Below are positions 17,205 to 26,423 of a stretch of 64,000 nucleotides of DNA, piece by piece. The notes beneath the pieces are model-generated. The model was not told the DNA's origin. It did not search any database and saw only the letters and a program-made list of their open reading frames with translations. The position numbers and the translations under genes are program-made. Position 1 is the first letter of the stretch; each line of letters begins with the position of its first letter. This DNA comes from UBA9980 sp964436235 (GTDB lineage Bacteria; Muiribacteriota; UBA9980), in contig CAYTCW010000005.1 of NCBI GenBank assembly GCA_964436235.1, positions 1 through 64,000 on the forward strand. The letters are read 5' to 3'.

Positions 17205-18305
17205 TCAACGGGCGGAAATGAATTTTTCTATTTTATCGGCTATGTATGCGGCGCTTTTACCGCCTCCGAAATATTTTTTTGAAAAATCGGCCGCGGAGTT
17301 TTTTCGCCGGATAGCCGAAATCATAGCGGCGGCGCTGAAGTTTTTCAGCACTATATTGCATCCGCCGTCAAGCGTTTCAGGCCACGGCGTAACCGGATAT
17401 ACCGTCACGCATGGTTTTTTATTGAAATAAGCCTCTTTGGCGACGCCGCCGGAATCGGTAACGATTTTTTTGCTGTGCGTTTGCAGCGCCCCGAGTTCTA
17501 TATATCCCTGCGGTTCTATTACGTTTATATCGGAGCTTTTAATTAATCTCGAATAAGAGGGACAGCGCCTCATCATTTCACGGGTACGCGGATGAGCCGG
17601 AAATATTATCTTTTCGCCGCATTCTAAAAGCGCTTTTATTATTTCTTCGAACCTTTCAGCGTTATCAACGTTAAGCGGTCTGTGAAGAGTTAAAAGGATA
17701 TAACCGCCGGGATTAAAATTTTTTACGCCGTCGAACTTCGCGAGAGTTTCAGGGCATATGAATTTTTTTTTCATTTTAACGAAAGTGTCGTACATCGTGT
17801 CGCCGGAAAAATAAACCCGGCCGAAAACAGATTCCTTCTTCAGATTATCCGCGCACATCGCGCTCGGGGCGAATAATAAGTGCGATATATGATCGGTCAT
17901 GACGCGGTTAGCTTCCTCCGGGCTTTCGCATCCGTCATACATGCGCGGCCCCGCTTCTATATGCGCTATGGGAATATGCAGCTTCACCGCTGCAAGCGCC
18001 GCGGCGACGGTCGTATTGGTATCGCCGAAAACGATTATCAGGGCCGGTTTTTCTTTGAGAAGAATATTTTCGGTTTCAATTAATATTTTGGCGGTCTGCG
18101 CCCCGTGAGACTTTTCGTTGACGCTCAAATTATAATCAGGCCGGCCGATTCCAAGTTCACTGAAAAAAATGTCGCTCATATTGTAATCGTAATGCTGGCC
18201 GCTGTGGATTAAAACTTCTTTGAATTTTTTTCTTATTTCCGCCGATACCGGCGCCAATTTTATAAATTGAGGCCGATTACCGGCCACGGTAACTATTTTT
18301 ATCAT
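17205..18305 (-). CDS. wecB: UDP-N-acetylglucosamine 2-epimerase (non-hydrolysing), WecB family
   Basis: 366 residues, standard length. It interconverts UDP-GlcNAc and UDP-ManNAc, a precursor for surface polysaccharide. Motifs are the start VAGNRPQFIKLAPV, SGQHYDYNMS, the HIEAGPRMYDGCESPEEANR active-site region, TLHRPLNVDN and the GGVAKEA loop near the C-terminus (usual form SGGxQEEA, so slightly divergent). It is cytoplasmic. No other sugar-nucleotide gene is adjacent. GlmU in the same window makes its substrate, but the genes are 6 kb apart and not in one operon. Confidence 0.93.
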   Translation of the reverse strand: MIKIVTVAGNRPQFIKLAPVSAEIRKKFKEVLIHSGQHYDYNMSDIFFSELGIGRPDYNLSVNEKSHGAQTAKILIETENILLKEKPALIIVFGDTNTTVAAALAAVKLHIPIAHIEAGPRMYDGCESPEEANRVMTDHISHLLFAPSAMCADNLKKESVFGRVYFSGDTMYDTFVKMKKKFICPETLAKFDGVKNFNPGGYILLTLHRPLNVDNAERFEEIIKALLECGEKIIFPAHPRTREMMRRCPSYSRLIKSSDINVIEPQGYIELGALQTHSKKIVTDSGGVAKEAYFNKKPCVTVYPVTPWPETLDGGCNIVLKNFSAAAMISAIRRKNSAADFSKKYFGGGKSAAYIADKIEKFISAR

Positions 18306-18374
18306 ATACCGCCCGTTTCTTATTTTTTAAAATTTATAGTTTTTGAAAAAATCGACTGAAAGCGGGTACCAGAA

Positions 18375-21260
18375 TTACTTAAAAACCCGCTTTAAAATTT
18401 CGTTCATTTCTTCTATCTGGTAAGGCTTTGCCAGTACGCCTTTAAATCCGTATTTTTCATGGTTGGCCATAACCGGATCGTTTGAATAACCGCTCGACAC
18501 TATGGCGCGCACCTCCGGATCGACCTTCAAAAGACGCTCTAATGTTTCTTTTCCGCCCATGCCGCCCTGCACGATAAGATCGACGATAACCACGTCGAAT
18601 TTTTTTCCGGCCTCGATCGACTTATAATAATGGTCCAGAGCTTCTTCTCCATTGCGGGCTATTTTCACTTCGTAACCTAAGTCTAAAAGCATTTCGGATA
18701 CCGGCAGCAGAACGGTTTCGTCATCATCCATCAGTAAAACTAAACGCCCGCGGTAATCGCCGCTTTTGCTCACGGTCGTTTTCACGGCCTCTATTTCTCC
18801 GTCAAACGATGGAAAATAAATATTAAAAACCGTGCCTTCATTAATTTTTGAATCTACCGTAATAAAGCCGTTATGATTTTTAACTATCGAATACGAGGTC
18901 GCCAGCCCTAAGCCGGTGCCTTCGAGTTTGGTCGTAAAATACGGGTCGAAGATTTTCTGGAGGTTCTCTTCGGCTATGCCGCCGCCGTTATCTTTTATGA
19001 TTATTTTAACGTATTTTCCGCCGGGCGCCGAAAGTTTATTGTCGTCGGCCAGAACCACGTTCGAAGCGCCGACTTCCAGCGTTCCGCCGTCCGGCATGGC
19101 CTGCTTGGCGTTAATGGCAAAATTCGTTATTACCTGGGTGATCTGCCCTTCGTCGGCCTCTATGAGATAAAGCCCCTCGTCGAAATAAAATTTGCTCGCT
19201 ACATTCGATCCGGTAATTGAAAACTGAACGGAATCTTTAATGAGCTCCTTCAATGAAAGCGTTTTTTTTATGGGCATACCGCCTTTTGAAAAAGTGATCA
19301 ATTGCTCGGTAAGATTTTTGGCTTTGTAGGCGACCTTTTCAGCTCTTAAAATAACTTCCATCGATTTTTCGGGATTGTCGAGACGCTTTTTAGCAAGATT
19401 AAGATTGCCCGCTATGCCCATAAGTATATTATTGAAATCGTGGGCTATTCCGCCGGCGAGAATTCCAAGCGCCTCGAGCTTCGAAGATTTAAGCATTTCG
19501 CGCTCCATCTGCTTTCTAAGAGTTATGTCTCTGGAAACGATTACCGCGCGCAGCTGGTTGGCGGCCGTCTGATAAATTTTTCCGGTGCTTTCAAACATAA
19601 CGTAAGAGCCGTTTTTATGCTTAAACCGATATGATATTTCTTCGCCCTTATAATTTTTAAAACCGCGTTTGAATATCTGTTTTACCTTATCGATATCGGC
19701 TTTATGAACGAACTCGTAGTAATATCTGCCGACTAATTCGAAAATATTATAGCCGAGCATATCCTTTATATTCGGACTTAAATATAAAAAACGGGATTCG
19801 ATATCGACCTCGGTAATTAAATCGTAGGTGTTTTCGGCCAGAGCGCGATAGCGTTCCTCGCGTTCGTGAAGAGTCTGCTGAATTTTCTGACGCTCGTTTA
19901 TTTCCAATTGTAATTTTTCGTTCGACCGCCGCAGCTCCTGCGTGCGTTCGTTAACCTTGCTTTCAAGCATTTCTTTATCGCGCTGCTCTTTCTGGCGGAG
20001 CGTTTCTTCAATGCGCTTCTGCTCGGTAACGTCTATTAAAATGCCGCGGATACCTACCGGCCTGCCTGATTCGAGCACAAGGTTCGAATGTATTATAACG
20101 GGAAACCGCGTTCCGTCCTTTCTGATTGCCTGGTATTCAAAACCGGTGTCATAATTCGCTGTTTTATTAGCCACGGCGTCTTTTACTACTTTATAAGCGG
20201 CATCCCGATACTCCGGCGCGATCATATCGAATACGTTGAGCCCCTGCGCGAGCTCCTCGGCGCTGTATTTAAAATAATCATGGGCGATTTTATTGACGAA
20301 TTTGACGCGACCTTCGATATCGGCCTCAAAAACTATCTGCGGAAGAGAATCGGCAAGGTCGCGGTATTTTTTTTCGCTTGCGACGATGGCTTCTACGGCA
20401 TTTTTTCGCTCGGTTATGTTACGAACGAAAGTTACGCACTGGTTTTCAACCAGGGGAAGTATGCGCGCTTCGTAATATTGCGTGCCGCCGGTCATTTCAA
20501 GTTTATATTCTATGGTTTCAAGGGAAGAATTGCCTTTGATGCTGTTATAGGCTTTTATAAAAAGCTCCGCCACTTCGCCCGGCAGAACCGCCGTAAATTT
20601 TTTTCCTATAAATACTTCGGGAAGCGTAAATAAATCGCTGTCTCTTCCGGCTTTATAATCGAGTATAACCCCGTCGTGATCGGTTTTAAAGTACAGATCG
20701 GGCAGGGCCATGAAAATAGTCTGCAGTTCTTTGGTTATAAGTGAAAGTTTTTCTTCGGCGATCTTGCGCTCGTTAATTTCCGCTTCGAGTTTTTTTATGG
20801 CCTGATAGCGGGATTCGCTTATTTCGGCCTCGGCCCGGCGGGCTTTTTCGAGCTCCATTAAAAGGCCGTGACGCTCGGTGGAATAGCTTATGCTCTTGAT
20901 AAGCAGCTTGCCGTCGAACTGCCCCTTGATAAGATAATCCTGGGCGCCGGCCTGGACCGCGCGCAATCCGAACCCTTCGTCGCACACGCCCGTCAGAATA
21001 ACTATCGGAACTTCGGGAACGGCCGTCTTGACGGCAAAAAGCGTATCGATGCCTTCGCTGTCGGGAAGAGTAAGATCTAACAATATGACGTCGAAAAGCT
21101 CCGCGGATAATATGTTAAGAGAAGAAGCCAGAGTGAACGCGCCGGTGATTTTAAATTCAAAGCCGCTTTCCCTTGCCGAATCCATGAGATAAGTCTTTAA
21201 AAGTAAAGCATCGCCAGGATTATCTTCAATAAGTAAAATATTAACAGCTTTTTCAATCAC
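18375..21260 (-). CDS. Hybrid sensor histidine kinase: REC-PAS-PAS-PAS-HisKA-HATPase-REC
   Basis: About 961 residues, soluble. An N-terminal receiver (VNILLIEDNPGD, phospho-Asp near D62, Lys in DYLIKG) leads through a coiled coil to three PAS domains (about 180-280, 300-410, 470-585). The dimerisation domain has the H box GGIAHDFNNILM, and the ATPase has the N box FAINAKQAMPDGG, DNGGGI and the G2 box GTGLGLATS. A C-terminal receiver follows (MDDDE, VIVDLIV). No membrane segment, so it senses a cytoplasmic signal. A GTG at 21260 with GGGTGA six bases upstream is preferred to the longer TTG start at 21311. It diverges from the Fe-S protein gene. Confidence 0.9.
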   Translation of the reverse strand: MIEKAVNILLIEDNPGDALLLKTYLMDSARESGFEFKITGAFTLASSLNILSAELFDVILLDLTLPDSEGIDTLFAVKTAVPEVPIVILTGVCDEGFGLRAVQAGAQDYLIKGQFDGKLLIKSISYSTERHGLLMELEKARRAEAEISESRYQAIKKLEAEINERKIAEEKLSLITKELQTIFMALPDLYFKTDHDGVILDYKAGRDSDLFTLPEVFIGKKFTAVLPGEVAELFIKAYNSIKGNSSLETIEYKLEMTGGTQYYEARILPLVENQCVTFVRNITERKNAVEAIVASEKKYRDLADSLPQIVFEADIEGRVKFVNKIAHDYFKYSAEELAQGLNVFDMIAPEYRDAAYKVVKDAVANKTANYDTGFEYQAIRKDGTRFPVIIHSNLVLESGRPVGIRGILIDVTEQKRIEETLRQKEQRDKEMLESKVNERTQELRRSNEKLQLEINERQKIQQTLHEREERYRALAENTYDLITEVDIESRFLYLSPNIKDMLGYNIFELVGRYYYEFVHKADIDKVKQIFKRGFKNYKGEEISYRFKHKNGSYVMFESTGKIYQTAANQLRAVIVSRDITLRKQMEREMLKSSKLEALGILAGGIAHDFNNILMGIAGNLNLAKKRLDNPEKSMEVILRAEKVAYKAKNLTEQLITFSKGGMPIKKTLSLKELIKDSVQFSITGSNVASKFYFDEGLYLIEADEGQITQVITNFAINAKQAMPDGGTLEVGASNVVLADDNKLSAPGGKYVKIIIKDNGGGIAEENLQKIFDPYFTTKLEGTGLGLATSYSIVKNHNGFITVDSKINEGTVFNIYFPSFDGEIEAVKTTVSKSGDYRGRLVLLMDDDETVLLPVSEMLLDLGYEVKIARNGEEALDHYYKSIEAGKKFDVVIVDLIVQGGMGGKETLERLLKVDPEVRAIVSSGYSNDPVMANHEKYGFKGVLAKPYQIEEMNEILKRVFK

Positions 21261-21395
21261 TATAATCACCCGGGATAATAATTTAAGATAACGATTCAAT
21301 GGTCCGATCAAATTAACGACGACATTCTAACACATATCACCAAATAAATAAAGCGGAATTTTTTATCATATTTTTTTATTTTTAATCTTATTTTA

Positions 21396-21424
21396 TTGAC
21401 TTTTTAATCAAAAATAACTATAAT
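21396..21424 (+). promoter_or_regulatory. Sigma-70 promoter of the QueG-like operon
   Basis: TTGACT (21396-21401), 17-bp spacer, TATAAT (21419-21424), with an AT-rich upstream region. It drives the plus-strand genes from 21493, leaving a leader of about 60 nt. Confidence 0.8.
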
Positions 21425-21492
21425 ATAAGCCTGTACAATGTATTTAATTGAATAAATAAAAATTCTCCATTAAATAAAGGCTTTGTGAAATT

Positions 21493-22197
21493 ATGATAAA
21501 CGAAATAAAATTGAACCGCTGCCCTGAAACAAACTTCGCTCTCTTAGAGTCGTTCGCGTTGAATTCGGCAATGTCGCTTTTTAAAACCTGCGCAGTCAAA
21601 AGCGTTTACGATTCTTTTCATCCGGCGCTGAAAGAAAATCCGGCCCTTAATAAAATGACCGCCGCCATATCGATGGCATTCCATCTATCCGACGCGATAC
21701 TCGACGGAATTTTCAACCAGCCCACGCCGCATTACGCGATGCATTACAACCGCGTAAATTCTCTTCTCGACGACGCCGCTCTTAAAATTACGGCCATAAT
21801 ACAAAACAGCGGATTCGAAGCCATGCCCGTTCCCGCTTCGCAGATCATAGATAAAAGTTCCCAGAAGGGCTATCTGAATCATAAAATAGTGGCGCAGGCG
21901 GCCGGCGCGGGTTTTATAGGAAGAAACAACCTTTTAGTAACTTTGCAATTCGGCGCGCGGGTAAGATTAGTAACCGTGCTCACAAACGCGCCGCTGAAGT
22001 TATGCGCCCCTATCGAAGACGGCTGCGGCGGGTGTTACGAATGCGTTTCGGCCTGCCCCGCCGGCGCTATCGGCGAAACGGCGGAAGCCTTCGAATTAGC
22101 CAAATGTGTCGAGCAGATTTCAAAATTTCAAAGGCTCATGTTCGTCGCTAAAGGCATTTGCGGCGTATGCCTCAGGGCCTGCTCCGGGAAACGTTAA
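21493..22197 (+). CDS. QueG-like 4Fe-4S double-cluster protein
   Basis: 234 residues, cytoplasmic. The C-terminal part has a ferredoxin-like motif C-G-G-C-Y-E-C-V-S-A-C-P plus later cysteines (AKCVEQI and CGVCLRAC), enough for two [4Fe-4S] clusters. The N-terminal part (GFIGRNNLLVTLQFGARVRLVTV core) resembles the substrate-side domain of epoxyqueuosine reductase QueG and related double-cluster proteins. It is shorter than QueG (usually above 300 residues) and I see no cobalamin-binding extension, so it is a family relative rather than certain QueG. First gene of a plus-strand set, 29 bp before the DUF4416 gene. Confidence 0.8.
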   Translation: MINEIKLNRCPETNFALLESFALNSAMSLFKTCAVKSVYDSFHPALKENPALNKMTAAISMAFHLSDAILDGIFNQPTPHYAMHYNRVNSLLDDAALKITAIIQNSGFEAMPVPASQIIDKSSQKGYLNHKIVAQAAGAGFIGRNNLLVTLQFGARVRLVTVLTNAPLKLCAPIEDGCGGCYECVSACPAGAIGETAEAFELAKCVEQISKFQRLMFVAKGICGVCLRACSGKR

Positions 22198-22226
22198 CGC
22201 AAAAATAGAACAGGACTGGATGACTG

Positions 22227-22784
22227 ATGGGAATACCTAAACCGCACCGGCCGGTCAAACTTTTTTACGCGATTTTATTCGTCGAAACAGAAGACCTTGC
22301 TTCAATCAAAGACATTCTTATAAAAAAACACGGACCGATCGATACGCAAAGCGAAATATTTAATTTCAATTATACCGGCTATTACAGTAAAGAAATGGCT
22401 GGAGATATAAAAAGAATTTTCTATGCGTTCGAAAAATTAATCGACGCACGGGAACTATGCGCAATAAAACTCGAAGGCAATTCTATCGAAACCGGCTTCC
22501 CGTCGATAACGGGCGGGCGCCGGATAAACTTGGATCCCGGCTATTTGACTCCCGCAAAAGTAATCTTGGCCTCGGCTAAAGATAATATACAACGGATTTA
22601 TATCGATAACGGAATATACGAAGAAATTACACTTTACTATAAAAACCGGACCTTCAACCCTTTCGAGTGGACCTTTCCCGACTATAGAGAAAGTTATATA
22701 CCTTTTTTCAACCGGCTGCGCGATCAGTTCATGATCACGGCAAAAAAAAACTCCGGCGTTCCGTCGGAAAGCGAAAGCGGGTAA
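22227..22784 (+). CDS. DUF4416 family protein
   Basis: 185 residues, soluble. It matches the DUF4416 pattern: KLFYAILFVETEDL near the start, the NFNYTGYYSKEMAGDI segment, INLDPGYLTPAKVILASAKD and the closing FEWTFPDYRE. The family is uncharacterised; no catalytic role is known to me. Its place between a QueG-like Fe-S protein and an EamA transporter gives no firm hint. It starts after a weak GGATGACTG-type leader and ends 4 bp before the transporter. Confidence 0.88.
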   Translation: MGIPKPHRPVKLFYAILFVETEDLASIKDILIKKHGPIDTQSEIFNFNYTGYYSKEMAGDIKRIFYAFEKLIDARELCAIKLEGNSIETGFPSITGGRRINLDPGYLTPAKVILASAKDNIQRIYIDNGIYEEITLYYKNRTFNPFEWTFPDYRESYIPFFNRLRDQFMITAKKNSGVPSESESG

Positions 22785-22788
22785 TTTT

Positions 22789-23727
22789 TTGAGAAACGCT
22801 CCTACGGCATACCAAATATCGCTATTAATACTGCTCAACGTGATCTGGGGCGGCACTTACGTGGCCTCGAAAATAGCCATGGACGATTTTATGCCCATCA
22901 CGCTCGCCTTCGTCCGTTTCGCGATCGCCGCGCTGATAATGATTCCGTTTTTATTGACTAAATACCGGAATATAAGGCTCGATAAAAAAGATTTTTTTTT
23001 ATGCTCCGTGCTCGGCCTGATCGGAATAACGCTGGCATATATTTTTCAAAACATAGGCGTTAAAATGACAAAAACCATGAACGCGGCGATCGAAATATCA
23101 TCCGAACCTATAATGATGATAATTCTGGCCGCTATTTTTCTAAAAGAAAAAGTCACGCCCAGAATAATATTCGGCGTGCTTTTATCATTCGCCGGCGTGC
23201 TTATCATTATTCTTCCGTCGAGCGGCGGCGCGTCCGCGGACGGCATCGCGCCTCAAACTTCCGCGCTCGGCGATATACTCGTATTGCTTTCGGCGCTCTT
23301 CTGCTCGCTGTACACGATAATAGGTAACGCCGCCATAAAACGTCTTCCGAGCTTCGTGGTTACCGCCTACGCCGTAATAACCGGAACTATTTTCTTATTT
23401 CCCTTCGCCGCCTTTTATGAAAACGGACTTACGGCCATAGCCTCGGCGTCTGTTAAATCATGGATATGCGTTTTATACCTTTCCGTACTGGCGACTAGTT
23501 TCGCTTATTTTTTCTGGTACCTTCTTTTAGAGCGCATCGAGGCGTCTTTTATGGGAAATTTTTTAAATCTCCAGCCTTTGATAGGCATCGCTTTAGGCTG
23601 GTTTCTATTGAACGAACCGATCGGCGGCTCGACTTTTTCCGGCGCGGCGCTTATAATCGGAGGCATTTACATAACCAGTTCAACGACGAAAAAAATCGAA
23701 GAAAAGGTGGTAATCGAACCGGCATGA
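22789..23727 (+). CDS. EamA/DMT family transporter
   Basis: 312 residues with about ten transmembrane helices in two EamA repeats. The first begins with ILLNVIWGGTYVASKIA and FVRFAIAALIMIPF, and the second with LLSALFCSLYTIIGNAAIK. Such inner-membrane proteins export amino acids or other small metabolites; the substrate cannot be predicted. The start is a TTG with only a weak ribosome-binding site, but the family N-terminus requires it since the next Met is 31 codons in. The stop overlaps the next ATG (ATGA), implying translational coupling. Confidence 0.9.
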   Translation: MRNAPTAYQISLLILLNVIWGGTYVASKIAMDDFMPITLAFVRFAIAALIMIPFLLTKYRNIRLDKKDFFLCSVLGLIGITLAYIFQNIGVKMTKTMNAAIEISSEPIMMIILAAIFLKEKVTPRIIFGVLLSFAGVLIIILPSSGGASADGIAPQTSALGDILVLLSALFCSLYTIIGNAAIKRLPSFVVTAYAVITGTIFLFPFAAFYENGLTAIASASVKSWICVLYLSVLATSFAYFFWYLLLERIEASFMGNFLNLQPLIGIALGWFLLNEPIGGSTFSGAALIIGGIYITSSTTKKIEEKVVIEPA

Positions 23728-25025
23728 AACTTTTGATAAATAAATACGGCGTTATTAAAATAATTATCATGGCTATATTATTTTTGACTTTACCGGCGCC
23801 TCCCTGCGCTTCTCAGCAAGCCGTAGAAGGCCGCCGCGGGCGGCTGAAAATCGATTATAAATCAAAGATAGACTTTGTGGCCGAAGGAAGAAAATACCTC
23901 AATAAAGGCGATGTCAAAGAGGCCCTCTACAACGCGACTTATGCCGTAGCAAACGATTTCGACCCTTACGATTCATATCTTTTATTAGCCGATATATACC
24001 GGGCGTCGAAGGAGCCCGTCAGCGAGGCTTACGCGCTTGAATACGCCGTGACGCATTCGCCGAACGAAAGGCTGAAAAAAGAAGCCGCCGAAAGGCTTAA
24101 ATCGGTGCGTGACGCCATTAAAAACCACAGCGTGCAGAAATCAGCGGCGGCTGTCGTCAAAAATCCTCAAAGCGTCAACCGCGTTCTACGATTAGGCCAT
24201 ACCTTCGAACGCTTCGGCGCCTCCGATAAGGCCGCGGCGCAATACGAATACGCCGACAATATAACCGGTGAAATTAAAAGCGCAAAATACGCTAAAATAA
24301 GGCTTTATTTAAAAGAAGGACAAAAAAAGAAGGCGGCCGGCGATATCAAAAACTATTTCGCGCTAAGCCCCGGAGATACTTCGATGGTTTATCTGCTCGC
24401 CTATCACGGCTTTAATCTTTCGGAAATAAAACAGCACGGCTACAACGGCGGCGGCGGGCTGGAAATGCGCCGCTATAACCGCACTTACGCCGACTACTAT
24501 TATGAAATCGGCTATCAACAATATCTTAAAGAAAAATACGATCAGGCAAAAACCAATATACTTTACTCGGTTTCTTACTTTAAAACCAGCCCTAAAGCCC
24601 ATTTAGCGCTCGGGGAAATATTTTATAAAAAAGGGATGTTTAAAGAAGCGGCTTTTCATTATAATATAAACTATGAATTCAACCCCGGCGATTATGAAGT
24701 CGGCCTTAAAATGTCGAAGGCGTTAGTCCTGTCGAAACAATATGAACGCGCACGAACTGCCCTGAAAGAATTATTGAAAATAAAACCGGAATCCGACGAA
24801 TACGCTCACTGGCTCGTCAAAACCGGGTTAACGCGCCGCGCCGTGGAACGAATGGGTTATATCGATATTAAATCGCCTTTTTATAAAAAGAAAAGACCGG
24901 CGAAAGAATCGCCCGCGCCGCTACAAATTCCGGGTGGCCCCGAAAACCTTCTGCGGCAGCCGCCGGCAGGACCAGGCAGTCCTTTTTATCAGGACCCGCA
25001 ACAACCGATCCAGATTCAGCTTTAA
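23724..25025 (+). CDS. Secreted TPR protein
   Basis: 433 residues with an N-terminal signal segment (about 8-30, ending near PPCAS). TPR helices cover about 45-110 and 140-370, including AHLALGEIFYKKGMFKEA. The tail (about 385-433) is rich in Pro and Gln and probably disordered. No enzymatic motif. It overlaps the EamA transporter stop by 4 bases, so the two are co-expressed. It ends 39 bp before the convergent pseudopilin operon, with no clear terminator between. Confidence 0.83.
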   Translation: MKLLINKYGVIKIIIMAILFLTLPAPPCASQQAVEGRRGRLKIDYKSKIDFVAEGRKYLNKGDVKEALYNATYAVANDFDPYDSYLLLADIYRASKEPVSEAYALEYAVTHSPNERLKKEAAERLKSVRDAIKNHSVQKSAAAVVKNPQSVNRVLRLGHTFERFGASDKAAAQYEYADNITGEIKSAKYAKIRLYLKEGQKKKAAGDIKNYFALSPGDTSMVYLLAYHGFNLSEIKQHGYNGGGGLEMRRYNRTYADYYYEIGYQQYLKEKYDQAKTNILYSVSYFKTSPKAHLALGEIFYKKGMFKEAAFHYNINYEFNPGDYEVGLKMSKALVLSKQYERARTALKELLKIKPESDEYAHWLVKTGLTRRAVERMGYIDIKSPFYKKKRPAKESPAPLQIPGGPENLLRQPPAGPGSPFYQDPQQPIQIQL

Positions 25026-25064
25026 ATAATAGCGACTTTTGCTTAAATAAAGACGGCCGGAGGA

Positions 25065-25826
25065 TTACTTCTGAAAATCTTCGACGTTGAGGCGCGACAT
25101 CGGATTAAGGTTCCAGAAAGGTTCGCGGTCTTTCGAAGTAATAAAGCGCGGTCCTACGACTAAATCGAGCTTGATTTCATGCTTGATCTTTGCGTCGTTG
25201 CCATAGACGCCTTTAAGCCCTATAAAAACGAAAAGGCGGCCTTTAAATCCTTCACGGTCGGTATCGGTGTAAAAAGTGTTGAAATATAGGTAACTGCCGT
25301 TGGTTTCATTTGAAAGCGAGCTGAGCGAATCGACTATTTTTTCGTTTTCGACCGAATCGTTCGTCTGCTCCCATGCCCCCGACCAGTTAGCGCGTTTAAC
25401 GCGGCCGTTGCCGCGGTCGAATATATAAACGACCTTTTCGACTATAGGTTTTCCTTTATCGTCGAAACCATGAAACCGGGCGAAGCGTATGCGTGCGCCG
25501 CCGACTTCTTTTCCGTTGATATCGACCGGGTCCTGAATGATGAATTTATCGCCGATAAGACCGTCCGGAAAAACCGCCGCGCGCAGATCGTTTTTAATAC
25601 GCTCTACGATCACTCTTACCGCGCGCTGTACCGATATTTCGTCCTGAGTGTAGATCTGAGTGCTGGTTATCATTCTAAAAAGCTGCCACACCGATATTAA
25701 AAGCATTATCGAAAGCATCATAACGACCATAACTTCTATCAGCGTAAAGCCGCCGCCGCGCGAAAAAAACTTCAGCCCTTCCGCCGCCGGACGATTGCCG
25801 GTATTGTCTGCAAATTTATTTTTCAT
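25065..25826 (-). CDS. Pseudopilin-like protein (GspJ type)
   Basis: 253 residues. A charged leader ends at G-G-G followed by FTLIEVMVVMMLSIMLL, a canonical prepilin peptidase site with Glu at +5 and a hydrophobic helix. The C-terminal globular part is beta-rich and similar in size to GspJ-type minor pseudopilins. It is probably an inner-membrane component of a type II secretion or type IV pilus-like assembly. It is last in an operon with a second pilin-like protein, two lipoproteins and a 900-residue protein. No GspE/F/D-type engine genes are in the window. Confidence 0.85.
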   Translation of the reverse strand: MKNKFADNTGNRPAAEGLKFFSRGGGFTLIEVMVVMMLSIMLLISVWQLFRMITSTQIYTQDEISVQRAVRVIVERIKNDLRAAVFPDGLIGDKFIIQDPVDINGKEVGGARIRFARFHGFDDKGKPIVEKVVYIFDRGNGRVKRANWSGAWEQTNDSVENEKIVDSLSSLSNETNGSYLYFNTFYTDTDREGFKGRLFVFIGLKGVYGNDAKIKHEIKLDLVVGPRFITSKDREPFWNLNPMSRLNVEDFQK

Positions 25827-25876
25827 AGAATCTCGCTTTATTTTATTTTCTTTGTATTAAAAAACCTTATTACTGC

Positions 25877-26407
25877 TTACTGCGTTATTAAAGGAGCGTT
25901 TTCATTAGCCACGAGAGTAAATAATTTTTTCGGCCCTTTTTGCGCGCCCGTCCGCTCCGTCCAGTAAACCGAAACCACTATCTTAACGTAAGCGAAATCA
26001 TCGCCGCGCGAGGTTTTTATCGGTTTTACCGGAGTGATTTCAACCGATCTTATAAAACGGCCCGCTGTATTTGAAAATTTATTATCAAAAGTCAGGCCCA
26101 GAAAATTTTGTATATCGGTTTCATCCATTTTAGCCTTAAGACCGGTTTTCGGATCGAGCTTCGATAAGACATCGAAAGGCTTATTTTTAAGAAGTTCGAT
26201 AAGTTCGGAAGCTACATTCGCCGCGATGGTAAGATCGCCGGTCTTCATGGTGCTGTTTGCCGACCACTGAAAAATCTGGTAGAGCGGCCACATCAACATC
26301 GTAAAAAGCATCATCGCCGTCATTAATTCGATAAAAGTGACGCCTGAATCGACTTTGATTTTAAAACGATTCCAATTCAAAACCCGTTTATGTAAACATA
26401 ATCGCAT
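25877..26407 (-). CDS. Pseudopilin-like protein (GspI/PilV type)
   Basis: 176 residues. The leader ends in D-S-G and is followed by VTFIELMTAMMLFTML, a prepilin cleavage site with Glu at +5 (V at +1 rather than F). A globular C-terminus with SVEITPVKP and VKIVVSVYWTER strands resembles GspI/PilV minor pseudopilins. It lies 50 bp before the GspJ-like gene and 16 bp after the lipoprotein gene. It probably forms part of the pseudopilus tip with the adjacent GspJ-like protein. Confidence 0.83.
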   Translation of the reverse strand: MRLCLHKRVLNWNRFKIKVDSGVTFIELMTAMMLFTMLMWPLYQIFQWSANSTMKTGDLTIAANVASELIELLKNKPFDVLSKLDPKTGLKAKMDETDIQNFLGLTFDNKFSNTAGRFIRSVEITPVKPIKTSRGDDFAYVKIVVSVYWTERTGAQKGPKKLFTLVANENAPLITQ

Positions 26408-26423
26408 ATCCCACTTCGCCTTT

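Noticed and set aside
21261..21311. TTG start extending the hybrid kinase by 17 residues
   Set aside because: No ribosome-binding site there, while a GTG at 21260 has GGGTGA at good spacing and begins right before the receiver domain.
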